Positions 9,110 to 15,746 of a stretch of DNA of 22,325 nt are shown piece after piece (within the stretch, counting starts at the first letter, position 1; each line of letters starts with the position of its first letter). Origin of the DNA: JAIVGV01 sp035295985. Its GTDB lineage: Bacteria; Acidobacteriota; Blastocatellia; Pyrinomonadales; Pyrinomonadaceae. The DNA is taken from NCBI GenBank assembly GCA_035295985.1, contig DATHBT010000188.1:1-22325 (forward strand), read 5' to 3'. Below the pieces are notes generated by a model. That model did no database searches. It had not been told where the DNA came from and saw only the letters and a program-made list of their open reading frames with translations. A program made the translations under genes and the position numbers.

Positions 9110-9113
9110 GATC

Positions 9114-9635
9114 ATGGACGATCTCAAGCGACTCATCCGCGAGGTGCCCGACTTCCCGAAGCCCGGCATCAACTTCTACGACATCACGACCTTGCTCAAG
9201 CACCCGGAGGGTCTGCGCAAGACCGTTGACGCGCTCTCGAAGTCGTTCGAGGGCGAGCGCGTTGACACGGTCATCGGCATCGAGGCGCGCGGCTTCATCT
9301 TCGCGCCCGCGCTCGCCTACCACCTCGGCGCGGGCTTCGTCCCCGTCCGCAAGCCGCGCAAGCTCCCGGCCGAGTGCGTCTCCGTCTCCTACGCGCTCGA
9401 ATACGGCCAGGACACTTTGGAGATGCACCGCGACGCCGTCGGCCAGGGCCACCGCGTCCTCATCGCGGATGATTTGCTCGCCACAGGCGGCACGGCCAAG
9501 GCCGTCTGCGACCTGGTCGAGAAACTCGGCGGCACGGTCGCCGGCCTGGGCTTCGTCGTCGAGCTGGAATTCCTCCCCGGCCGCAAAAGATTGGAAGGCT
9601 ACGACGTGCGCTCGCTCATCAAGTACCAGTCTTGA
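9114..9635 (+). CDS. apt: Adenine phosphoribosyltransferase
   Basis: Apt salvages adenine by condensing it with PRPP to AMP in the cytoplasm. The 173-residue product has normal family length. Features are the N-terminal IREVPDFPKPGINFYDIT, the segment VIGIEARGFIFAPALAYHLG, the flexible-loop region PRKLPAECVSVSYALEYG and the PRPP-binding motif VLIADDLLATGGTA. The ATG at 9114 fits the family N terminus exactly, yet no Shine-Dalgarno sequence is visible: the bases directly upstream belong to the heptad-repeat array. Translation may therefore rely on a structured or leaderless mRNA, or on coupling from acyP. A tRNA gene follows 67 nt downstream. Confidence 0.96.
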   Translation: MDDLKRLIREVPDFPKPGINFYDITTLLKHPEGLRKTVDALSKSFEGERVDTVIGIEARGFIFAPALAYHLGAGFVPVRKPRKLPAECVSVSYALEYGQDTLEMHRDAVGQGHRVLIADDLLATGGTAKAVCDLVEKLGGTVAGLGFVVELEFLPGRKRLEGYDVRSLIKYQS

Positions 9636-9702
9636 CGCGCTCGAAGGTGTGCCGTCGGGCAACTGGACTGCGGCCGCGAACGTCTGTTACTTTCACGTCT
9701 TC

Positions 9703-9779
<77 letters not shown>

Positions 9780-9794
9780 CATTTTGATCGGCAG

Positions 9795-9824
9795 AGAGGG
9801 CTTCGTCGGCCCTCTTTTCTTTTT
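9795..9824 (+). terminator. Intrinsic terminator after tRNA-Arg(CCT)
   Basis: AGAGGGC (9795-9801) pairs with GCCCTCT (9809-9815) around a 7-nt loop and is followed by TTTCTTTTT. It lies 15 nt after the encoded CCA. This is a textbook intrinsic terminator, probably ending the apt/tRNA unit. Confidence 0.85.
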
Positions 9825-9849
9825 GCCGTTCGCGTCCGCGAAAAAAGTC

Positions 9850-9879
9850 TTGTAGCACCAGCGCGACTGCGTTTAGAAT
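9850..9879 (+). promoter_or_regulatory. Putative umuDC promoter
   Basis: TTGTAG (9850-9855) and TAGAAT (9874-9879) are separated by 18 nt. It lies after the terminator and about 50 nt before the umuD start, directly next to the candidate LexA site. Confidence 0.5.
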
Positions 9880-9882
9880 CCC

Positions 9883-9897
9883 GTTCGCTTGGCGTTC
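9883..9897 (+). promoter_or_regulatory. Candidate LexA operator, GTTC-N7-GTTC
   Basis: GTTC at 9883-9886 and GTTC at 9894-9897 have exactly 7 nt between them, immediately downstream of the predicted -10 element of umuDC. This direct-repeat form is the one known for alphaproteobacterial LexA. A repressor bound here would cover the transcription start. Confidence 0.5.
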
Positions 9898-9931
9898 GCC
9901 CGGAAATTTCAACGAGCCGAGGGAGGGAATC

Positions 9932-10363
9932 GTGAGCACAGTCGTCCAGGAATTCTACTACCCCGACCGCACCACCAAAATCTCCTGCCCGCTGTTCATG
10001 GCCTCGGTCTCGGCGGGCTTCCCGTCGCCGGCCGAGGACTACATCGAGGGCCGGCTCGACCTCAACCGCCACCTCATCAAGCACCCGGCCGCCACCTTCT
10101 TCGTCCGCGTCGCCGGCGACTCGATGATCGACGCCGGCATACACCCCGGCGACATCCTCGTCGTTGACCGCGCTGTCGAGCCTGCGGACGGCCGCGTCGT
10201 CATCGCGGTCATCGACGGCGAGCTGACCGTCAAGCGCATCGCGCAGCGCGGGGGCCGCCTCTACCTCGTGGCAGATAACAGCCGCTACGCGCCCCTCGAA
10301 ATCCTCGAAGAGATGGAGTTCGAAATCTGGGGCGTCGTCACCACGGTCGTCCACCACCTCTGA
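9932..10363 (+). CDS. umuD: UmuD-type self-cleaving S24 peptidase, pol V subunit
   Basis: UmuD is cleaved with the help of RecA filaments during the SOS response, and UmuD' joins UmuC to form translesion polymerase V. The 143-residue protein (E. coli has 139) shows the expected layout: cleavage site Ala28-Gly29 in SVSAGFPSP, nucleophile Ser64 in VAGDSMIDAGIHPGD, and the general base Lys101 in LTVKRI. It has no LexA-type DNA-binding domain. The GTG at 9932 was chosen because AGGGAGG lies 5-7 nt before it and the length matches the family. umuC follows after 23 nt in the same operon. Confidence 0.93.
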   Translation: MSTVVQEFYYPDRTTKISCPLFMASVSAGFPSPAEDYIEGRLDLNRHLIKHPAATFFVRVAGDSMIDAGIHPGDILVVDRAVEPADGRVVIAVIDGELTVKRIAQRGGRLYLVADNSRYAPLEILEEMEFEIWGVVTTVVHHL

Positions 10364-10386
10364 ACCTCCCGCGAGGCGCAACGCCC

Positions 10387-11670
10387 ATGCGTCCGCCCGT
10401 CTTTGCACTCGTCGATTGCGACGACTTCTACGTCTCCTGCGAGCGCGTCTTCGCGCCTCGTTTGCGCGGGCGCGTTGTCGTCGTGCTCTCGAACAACGAC
10501 GGCTGCGTCGTCTCGCGCTCGGCCGAGGCGAAGGCCATAGGCGTCACGATGGGCGCGCCCCTCTTCAAGGTGCGCGGCCTGCTCGACGCTCACGGCGCGA
10601 AAATCTTTTCCTCGAACTACGAACTCTACGGCGACATGTCGCGGCGCGTGAGGCGCGTCCTGGAAGAGTGCGCGCCGGAGGTCGAGACTTACTCGGTTGA
10701 CGAGTGGTTCCTGAACCTGTCTTGCTTCCGCGAGGAAGAGTTGACGGACGTTGCGCGGCGGGTTCGTGAGAAGATCAAAAAATGGCTCGGCCTCCCGGCG
10801 TCCGTCGGCGTCGCGGCGACGAAGACCCTGGCGAAGCTGGCGGCGCGACTGGCGAAACGTTCGCCGAAGAGCGTGGGCGTCGTCAACCTGTTCAACTCGC
10901 CGCACGCGGAGCGGGCGCTGGCGCTGACGGCGGTCGGCGACGTGTGGGGCGTCGGCCCGCGCCTCTCTGCGAAGCTCAACGCGCGAGGTGTCCGCACGGC
11001 GCTCGACCTGCGCGACGCTGAGGAGCGCCGCATGCGGCGGCTCGGAGGCGTCGTCTTGCAGCGAATCGTCCTTGAGCTTCGCGGCGTCTCGTGCCTGCCG
11101 CTCTCGGTCTGCCCGCCCGACCGCAAGAGCGTCGTCTGCTCGCGCTCCTTCGGCCGCGCGGTCGAGACGTTTGACGAGCTGCGCGAGGCCGCGGCCTTCC
11201 ACGCCTGCCGGGCGGGCGTAAAACTCCGCCGCGCGCGCCTCGCCGCGAACGTCCTCGTAGTCTTCGCCGGGACGAGCCGCTTCGAGACGGAGGGTCGCTA
11301 CGAAAATTCAGCGACACTCGCCCTGCCCGCGCCGACCGACTACACGCCCGAACTCATACGCCACGCGCGCCTCGGCGTCGAGGAGATTTACCGCGCGGGC
11401 GTCAGGTTCAAGAAGGCCGGCGTGATGCTGCTCGACCTCGTCCCCGCCGCGCCCGTCCAGTCCGTCATGCACGATCGCTGCGACCGCGCACGCGCCGCGC
11501 GCCTCATGCAGACGCTCGACGAAGTCGCGGCCCGCATGGGTCATCGCGCCCTGCGCTTCGCCGCCGCCGGCTTCGACCAGCGCTGGCGCATGCTCTCGCT
11601 CGAACGCTCCCCCCGCTGCACCACGCGCTGGGCCGAACTGCTGCGCCTCCGACCCTCCCCGGCCGAGTGA
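10387..11670 (+). CDS. umuC: UmuC, Y-family translesion DNA polymerase V catalytic subunit
   Basis: The catalytic subunit of polymerase V copies past DNA lesions with low fidelity. The 427-residue product has the Y-family palm and fingers: DCDDFYVSCERVF with Asp10, and YSVDEWFLNL with Asp105 and Glu106. The helix-hairpin region follows (VGDVWGVGPRLSAKLNARGV), then the little-finger domain. The C terminus carries the DUF4113 motif usual in UmuC (LRFAAAGFDQRWRM and SPRCTTRWAELL). All three metal-binding acids are present. Directly after the DE pair, Trp107 replaces the common Ala. Length matches the E. coli protein of 422. It is the second gene of the umuDC operon. Confidence 0.95.
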   Translation: MRPPVFALVDCDDFYVSCERVFAPRLRGRVVVVLSNNDGCVVSRSAEAKAIGVTMGAPLFKVRGLLDAHGAKIFSSNYELYGDMSRRVRRVLEECAPEVETYSVDEWFLNLSCFREEELTDVARRVREKIKKWLGLPASVGVAATKTLAKLAARLAKRSPKSVGVVNLFNSPHAERALALTAVGDVWGVGPRLSAKLNARGVRTALDLRDAEERRMRRLGGVVLQRIVLELRGVSCLPLSVCPPDRKSVVCSRSFGRAVETFDELREAAAFHACRAGVKLRRARLAANVLVVFAGTSRFETEGRYENSATLALPAPTDYTPELIRHARLGVEEIYRAGVRFKKAGVMLLDLVPAAPVQSVMHDRCDRARAARLMQTLDEVAARMGHRALRFAAAGFDQRWRMLSLERSPRCTTRWAELLRLRPSPAE

Positions 11671-11697
11671 AAAAGCGCCCCGCGGAAAATTTAACTC

Positions 11698-11726
11698 TTG
11701 ACCGGGGCGGTAATGTCGGCTAAAAA
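11698..11726 (+). promoter_or_regulatory. Putative promoter of the FecR-like gene
   Basis: TTGACC (11698-11703) and TAAAAA (11721-11726) have a 17-nt spacer. A 5' leader of about 150 nt would follow; it contains a small stem CGGCA/TGCCG near 11810 and no recognised riboswitch. Confidence 0.45.
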
Positions 11727-11885
11727 AACTCCCCCGACGCGTGGGCCGGAGCCTCATGCCGGCGTCTATCAAGTTAGAGGCAGTGTTCCAGGGCGCAGAA
11801 GTGATCGCGGCGGCAGGCTGCCGACCCCTTGCGGCCACGGCGAACTCTAACGTTCTCTACCATCTCACGGGAAAGGACAATGCAC

Positions 11886-12566
11886 ATGGGCAGAAGACAG
11901 TTGTGGCGGAGGGCAGTCTCTCTCTGCTTGGCGTTCACCATCCTCGGCGTGCACACGGCCCGCGGGGTCGCGCCGGGGACGGCCGCGCCCGCCGGCGGCC
12001 TCGATGTCTCGGGGCGCGTGACCGTGGACGGCCAGGACACGCTCCCCGGCGCTACCTTCTTTTCGGGCGGGAGGATCGAAACGGCGGACGATTCCGAAGC
12101 CACGATCAGCCTCGGCGAACTCGGGCGTGTCCGCTACGACGCGAACTCCGCAGGCGTGCTGAGCTTTGCAGAGGCCGCCACGAGCGGACGGTTGGAGGGG
12201 GGGCGGGTCACGGTGTCGAAGCCCGGCGGCGTCACGGCGACGTTCAGCACTAAAGACGGCACCGTCGCGGCGGACGTACAGGAAGCCGCCGTCTTCTCCA
12301 TCGACGTTACGGGGGACGGCACGGTCGTGTCGTCGCTGAGCGGGCGCGTGCGCTTGCAGGCGGCCGGAGGGGGCAGGGAGTTGGCGCCCGGCGAGTCCGC
12401 CACATTCAGCCAGGGCGGCGGAACGACGCAGGACGATGACGACGGACTTAGCAACGAGAAGAAGGCGGCCATCATCGTGGCGTTAGGGGCCGTGGCCGCA
12501 GTCGTCATCATCCTGCTGGCGCGGGACGACGATGAAGCGCCCCCGCAAATCAGCCCGAGCCAGTGA
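11886..12566 (+). CDS. FecR-like domain protein with signal peptide and C-terminal membrane helix
   Basis: A 226-residue exported or membrane protein. After an N-terminal signal (RRAVSLCLAFTILGV, cleavage near HTARG) comes a beta-rich domain of the FecR type: DVSGRVTVDG, a segment ISLGELGRVRYDANS, ATFSTKDGTVAADV and the closing SLSGRVRLQAAGGG ... LAPGESATF. An acidic linker (DDDD) and one membrane helix (KKAAIIVALGAVAAVVIILLA) end the protein, with a short acidic tail. FecR domains occur in sigma-factor regulators, but also in many surface proteins of this kind with no partner sigma factor; none is seen here. The ATG at 11886 has AAAGG about 9 nt upstream; the in-frame ATG at 11880 is too close to it. 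The domain call is moderate. Confidence 0.6.
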   Translation: MGRRQLWRRAVSLCLAFTILGVHTARGVAPGTAAPAGGLDVSGRVTVDGQDTLPGATFFSGGRIETADDSEATISLGELGRVRYDANSAGVLSFAEAATSGRLEGGRVTVSKPGGVTATFSTKDGTVAADVQEAAVFSIDVTGDGTVVSSLSGRVRLQAAGGGRELAPGESATFSQGGGTTQDDDDGLSNEKKAAIIVALGAVAAVVIILLARDDDEAPPQISPSQ

Positions 12567-12669
12567 GGGACATCGCAGCCCCGCCCGGCGGGAGGCGGGA
12601 AGCTTGAGAGCCCGCTCTTCGAGAAGACCGGCGCGCAGAGTAGAAGGCCGGCACACGGTCGGCACACAA

Positions 12670-12711
12670 AAAAGGTTGCGGGCGTCCTCGCGAGGACGCC
12701 CGCAACCTTTT
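12670..12711. terminator. Perfect 42-nt palindrome, bidirectional terminator
   Basis: Two 21-nt arms beginning AAAAGGTTGCGGGC match each other exactly with no unpaired loop, and T runs follow on both strands. It lies between the FecR-like gene (+) and the tRNA-His cluster (-), which converge here, so it can end both units. Confidence 0.8.
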
Positions 12712-12724
12712 CTGATCCTGGGAG

Positions 12725-12799
12725 GGCGGCTAGTGGGTCTCGAACCCACGACCTCAAGATCCACAATCTTGCGCTCTAACCGACTGAGCTATAGCCGCC
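12725..12799 (-). tRNA. tRNA-His(GTG)
   Basis: Complete cloverleaf on the minus strand. The anticodon stem CAAGA/TCTTG encloses TTGTGGA, giving GTG. The acceptor shows the histidine identity feature: an extra encoded 5' G (G-1) opposite C73. The T-arm is GTGGG-TTCGAGA-CCCAC. CCA is not encoded. Confidence 0.95.
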
Positions 12800-12851
12800 G
12801 CAAATTTTCGGACGCGGTCAATACTAGCGAAGCGCCGCGGGTCTGACAAGA

Positions 12852-12889
12852 GCGCGCCGCCGCCGCCGTCTGTGAGCGCGGCGGCGCGC
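12852..12889. other. GC-rich stem-loop downstream of the second tRNA remnant
   Basis: GCGCGCCGCCGC (12852-12863) pairs exactly with GCGGCGGCGCGC (12878-12889) around a 14-nt loop. There is no T run, so it is not a standard intrinsic terminator, but it lies where transcription from the endonuclease gene would need to stop, before tRNA-His. Confidence 0.5.
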
Positions 12890-12922
12890 GTTGTAGTCGC
12901 TGTTCACCGACCGTTGAGATGA

Positions 12923-12957
12923 CGCCCCCGGCAGGGCTCGAACCTGCGACGATTCGT
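12923..12957 (-). pseudogene. tRNA 3'-half remnant overlapping the end of the endonuclease gene
   Basis: On the minus strand there is a perfect T-arm (GCAGG-TTCGAGC-CCTGC, 12931-12947), then the acceptor strand CGGGGGC (12924-12930) and a G discriminator. Upstream of the T-arm the sequence could fold as ACGAT/ATCGT around CTGAACGA, an anticodon-arm-like hairpin, and the stop codon of the endonuclease lies in this loop. No D-arm or 5' acceptor strand precedes it. It matches the 3' end of tRNA-Arg(TCT) at 13378 at about 22 of 26 positions. Confidence 0.7.
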
Positions 12958-13371
12958 TCAGATCGTGAGGAAGTCGCTGGCTGGCCTGATACGCTTTTGC
13001 TGGCCGTTCCTGGCAGGCTCGACCCTGAGACAGACGGCGTTGGCGTTAGTCCCCAGATTGGAGTCCTCCAAGAAGTAGACTTCGCGCGTGCCGGGGCAAT
13101 AGACGGCGAGCAAGTCGTACTCGCCGGCCGCGCGGAGTTTCGTGTGAGTGCCGTTCTTGTCGGCGTATGAGTTTCTGAGGTTCACGTTGATGAAGCCGTC
13201 GCGCAACTTTCCCGATCTGACCTGCACGCGCGCCACCCGTCCGGCCTTTTCCGCAAGCAGGTCGTAGCGGGCGTGTTCGGTGAGCAGCACCCCGACGTTC
13301 CAGCCCAACTCTGTAAGTCGGGCGATGGCGAAGGCGAGTGCGATGTCGCCTTTGACTTTTAACTCATGCAT
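12958..13371 (-). CDS. PD-(D/E)XK homing-endonuclease-like protein (I-Ssp6803I type)
   Basis: The 137-residue product resembles the PDDEXK_5 family, whose known member I-Ssp6803I is encoded by a group I intron in a cyanobacterial tRNA-fMet gene and cuts the intron-free tRNA gene. Visible landmarks are KGDIALAFAIARLTELGW (first helix), RYDLLAEKAGR with Asp37, the core VQVRSGK where Gln50 and Arg52 hold the QXK positions, and GEYDLLAVYCPGTREVYFLE. The usual core Lys is Arg here. The gene lies between tRNA-Arg(TCT), whose end is only 6 nt from the start codon, and a tRNA 3'-half remnant that takes in its stop. There is no space for a Shine-Dalgarno sequence outside the tRNA. I see no group I intron core. 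Whether it is an active nuclease is unknown. Confidence 0.75.
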   Translation of the reverse strand: MHELKVKGDIALAFAIARLTELGWNVGVLLTEHARYDLLAEKAGRVARVQVRSGKLRDGFINVNLRNSYADKNGTHTKLRAAGEYDLLAVYCPGTREVYFLEDSNLGTNANAVCLRVEPARNGQQKRIRPASDFLTI

Positions 13372-13377
13372 ATCGAA

Positions 13378-13451
13378 TACCCCCGGTAGGACTCGAACCT
13401 ACAACCCCATCCTTAGAAGGGATGTGCTCTATCCAATTGAGCTACGGGAGC
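13378..13451 (-). tRNA. tRNA-Arg(TCT)
   Basis: Complete cloverleaf on the minus strand. The acceptor GCTCCCG pairs with CGGGGGT through wobbles at the first (G-U) and third (U-G) pairs. The D-arm is GCTCAATTGGATAGAGC, the anticodon stem CATCC/GGATG encloses CTTCTAA (TCT), and the T-arm is GTAGG-TTCGAGT-CCTAC. Discriminator A, no encoded CCA. The endonuclease gene starts directly after it. Confidence 0.95.
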
Positions 13452-13520
13452 ACGTATCCTGAGAGAGCGGGGCGATGTTATCATGCGGGCCGTCGAGCAC
13501 GTCAAATCTGGTGAGGGTTG

Positions 13521-14687
13521 ATGGATAAGCGTAAGAGTCAGGCGCGTTGGGCGGCGCTGCTGGCCGCCACGTTGATCGCCACGTACCTGTGCTGGCTGAT
13601 GCTGCGGCCGTTCGTGGACGTGCTGGCGTGGGCCACCGTCCTCGTCATCCTCTTCTACCCCGTCCACCGGCGGCTGGTCGAGCGCACAAAGAGGCCGGCG
13701 ACGAGCGCCATCGTCTCGTGCGTGCTCGTCATCCTCGTCATCCTCATCCCGCTCACCCTGATCACGCTGGCGCTCATACGCGAGTTCTCCGGCGCGGCGC
13801 AGGCCCTGCAAAACTACGCCTCCTCGCTCCTCGATCCGAACTCCCCGACGACGGGCCGGCTGCTCCAATGGCTCAGCCCCTACATCGACATCGAGCAGCT
13901 ACGCAACCCCGAAGCTATCCGCGGGCACGTCGAGCGCGTGGGCGGGTCGCTCGCGCAGAGCACGCTGGGGCTGGTCGGCGGCGCGGTCGGGGCGGTCGTG
14001 CAGGTCTTCTTCATCATCTTCACGATGTACTACCTATTCCGCGACGGCGAGGGGATCATACGCGGGCTGCCCGACGTGCTGCCGCTGGAGACCGCGCAGA
14101 GCGAGGAGATTTTCGCGCGGACGAAGGAGGTGATCGGCGCGAGCGTCTATGGCGTGCTCGTCATCGCGGCCGTGCAGGGGACGCTCGGCGGGCTGGCCTT
14201 CTGGATGCTGGGCCTGCCGTCGCCGCTCGTCTGGGGCGTGGTGATGACCTTCATGTCGCTCATCCCGATGGCCGGCTCCTTCGTCGTGTGGGTCCCGGCG
14301 GCCGTCTATCTCGCGGCGACGGGGCAGTGGTGGAAGGCCGGCATACTCACCTTCTGGGGCGCGATAGTCATAGGCTCGATAGACAATTTTTTGCGGCCGA
14401 AGCTGGTCGGCGAGCGGACGAAGTTGCATGAGCTGTTCATCTTCTTCTCGGTGCTCGGCGGCTTGCAGGTCTTCGGCGTCCTCGGCCTCGTCCTCGGCCC
14501 CGTAGTCCTCGCCATCACGCTCGCGCTCTTCGACGTGGTGCGCCACGCCGGGCGGCCGGTCAGCGAAACCCTTCGCGACGATCTGTTCGTCGAGAAGGTG
14601 GACACGGGCGACGAAAGCGGCGCGCGGCCGGCGGCCGACTCACCGCCCGCGGGCCGTGACGAGGCGAAGGCCGAAGAGGGCGTGTGA
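13521..14687 (+). CDS. AI-2E family (TqsA/PerM-like) membrane transporter
   Basis: A 388-residue integral membrane protein of the AI-2E transporter family, whose members export small molecules or ions (autoinducer-2 in TqsA, Na+/H+ exchange in others). Hydrophobic helices are visible at the N terminus (AALLAATLIATYLCWLML, then VDVLAWATVLVILFYPVHRR), a third at SCVLVILVILIPLTLITLAL, then a soluble stretch of about 70 residues, and at least four more in the second half. The family motif region SLIPMAGSFVVWVPAAVYL and DNFLRPKLVGERTKLHELFIFFSVLGGL is well kept. The C-terminal ~50 residues are acidic and not conserved. The ATG at 13521 is preceded by GTGAGGG. The NUDIX gene follows after 45 nt. 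Substrate unknown. Confidence 0.88.
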   Translation: MDKRKSQARWAALLAATLIATYLCWLMLRPFVDVLAWATVLVILFYPVHRRLVERTKRPATSAIVSCVLVILVILIPLTLITLALIREFSGAAQALQNYASSLLDPNSPTTGRLLQWLSPYIDIEQLRNPEAIRGHVERVGGSLAQSTLGLVGGAVGAVVQVFFIIFTMYYLFRDGEGIIRGLPDVLPLETAQSEEIFARTKEVIGASVYGVLVIAAVQGTLGGLAFWMLGLPSPLVWGVVMTFMSLIPMAGSFVVWVPAAVYLAATGQWWKAGILTFWGAIVIGSIDNFLRPKLVGERTKLHELFIFFSVLGGLQVFGVLGLVLGPVVLAITLALFDVVRHAGRPVSETLRDDLFVEKVDTGDESGARPAADSPPAGRDEAKAEEGV

Positions 14688-14732
14688 GGGCGGCGCGACT
14701 AAGATGACGAACGCGGGGCGGGCGTGTGAGAC

Positions 14733-15287
14733 ATGATTGATGAGAGGCAGAATCCCTGGAAGACTCTTTCGACGAAACCGATCTACGACAACCCGTGGAT
14801 CGGCGTGCGCGAGGACGCAATCATCCACCCGAACGGCGAGCGGGGGATTTACGGCGTCGTCCACTACAAGAACACGGCGGTCGGCATCCTGCCCGTCGAG
14901 GACGGCCACATCTACCTCGTCGGCCAGTACCGCTACCCGCTGGGAAAATATTCGTGGGAGATTCCCGAAGGCGGCTGCCCGGAGGGCGAAGACACTCTGA
15001 CGGCCGCGCGCCGCGAGCTGGAAGAGGAGACGGGCCTGCTCGCGCGCCGCTGGCGCAGGCTGGGCGAGGCGCACCTCTCGAACTCGGTCTCGGACGAGGT
15101 GGCCGTCTGGTACGTCGCGACCGACTTAGAGCAGAGCGAAGCGCGTCCCGAAGCGAGCGAGCAGTTGGTGATCAGGCGAGTGCCGTTCGAGCAGGCAGTT
15201 CAGATGGCGCTGACGGGCGAGATAACTGACGCGCTCAGCCTCCTCGCGCTGATGCACTACCGGCTGACGGTCACAGACGGCGGGTGA
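14733..15287 (+). CDS. NUDIX hydrolase, ADP-ribose-pyrophosphatase-like
   Basis: A 184-residue cytoplasmic hydrolase of nucleoside diphosphates linked to another moiety. The full NUDIX box is present: Gly80, Glu86, and RELEEETGL at 94-102, which binds the catalytic metal ions. The segment VGQYRYPLGKYSWEIPEGG before the box is typical of the ADP-ribose pyrophosphatase and ADP-sugar group. The N-terminal strand WKTLSTKPIYDNPWIGVREDAI also fits that group. It is transcribed with the AI-2E-family gene (45 nt apart) and followed by a long hairpin. The exact substrate cannot be told from sequence. Confidence 0.88.
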   Translation: MIDERQNPWKTLSTKPIYDNPWIGVREDAIIHPNGERGIYGVVHYKNTAVGILPVEDGHIYLVGQYRYPLGKYSWEIPEGGCPEGEDTLTAARRELEEETGLLARRWRRLGEAHLSNSVSDEVAVWYVATDLEQSEARPEASEQLVIRRVPFEQAVQMALTGEITDALSLLALMHYRLTVTDGG

Positions 15288-15335
15288 GATCGCCCTGGTA
15301 AGATTGGTTCGTGAAAACAGTTGACCGAAAAGGAG

Positions 15336-15366
15336 CGGGCCGCCGATCTCGGAGATCGGCGGCCCG
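15336..15366. terminator. Long GC-rich hairpin between converging genes
   Basis: CGGGCCGCCGATC and GATCGGCGGCCCG form a 13-bp stem with a TCGGA loop. On the minus strand TCCTTTTC follows, which makes a fair intrinsic terminator for the small gene at 15397. On the plus strand, for the NUDIX gene, the tail is poor in T. Confidence 0.65.
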
Positions 15367-15396
15367 TCGTGTCCCACTCTTTCGGGACTTGAGAAA

Positions 15397-15651
15397 CTAC
15401 GCGGCGTAGCGGTCGTCAACCGTCACGGACTCGGCGAAGACTCTGCGGCCGTTCAGGGCGTCGTCGATGATCTCGCGCACGGCGGCCACGTCCGGGTTCA
15501 CGTCCATCCGGTCGCAGGCGCGCAGGTGGCGCAGGATGCCCTCGGTCGCGATGTCGAGGGCGGGGCCGCTCAATTTCGAGTAGCGGCGGGCCTGGATGTG
15601 GTCGATCAGTTTGAGCCGCTCCTCAAGCGGCAAGGTCACGTTGAAAGTCAC
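15397..15651 (-). CDS. Small protein of unknown function (84 residues)
   Basis: I do not recognise this protein. The start was set at GTG 15651 because AGGAG lies 5 nt before it; the open frame continues upstream to an ATG at 15732, but that part is Pro/Gly-rich and overlaps the likely promoter region. The product begins MTFNVTLPLEERLKLIDHIQ, a beta strand followed by a helix, as in some ribbon-helix-helix regulators, then ARRYSKLSGPALDIATEGILRHLRACDR and a region VAAVREIIDDALNGRR. It is mostly helical, soluble and charged, with no cofactor motif. A palindrome at 15727-15746 upstream could be an operator. A DNA-binding role is only a guess. Confidence 0.6.
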   Translation of the reverse strand: MTFNVTLPLEERLKLIDHIQARRYSKLSGPALDIATEGILRHLRACDRMDVNPDVAAVREIIDDALNGRRVFAESVTVDDRYAA

Positions 15652-15726
15652 TTTAACTCCTGCTCCTTTTCCGTCCGCCGCCTCCGGCGGGTATTGGGCA
15701 CTATGAAAGCTGAATTTAGATGTCCG

Positions 15727-15746
15727 ACACATCCCGTTGGATGTGT
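15727..15746. promoter_or_regulatory. Palindrome upstream of the small gene, operator or weak terminator
   Basis: ACACATCC and GGATGTGT flank the 4-nt spacer CGTT. It lies 76 nt upstream of the GTG start of the 84-residue protein. On the plus strand TTTCGTTT follows, so it could also act as a weak terminator. Confidence 0.35.

Noticed and set aside
12923..13451. A tRNA gene split by a group I intron that encodes the endonuclease
   Set aside because: The upstream tRNA-Arg(TCT) is already complete, so the two pieces are not exons of one tRNA, and I could not see a group I core in the short sequence outside the reading frame.
15652..15732. N-terminal extension of the 84-residue protein to the ATG at 15732
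   Set aside because: The GTG at 15651 has an ideal Shine-Dalgarno sequence, and the extension is of low complexity and overlaps the probable operator.
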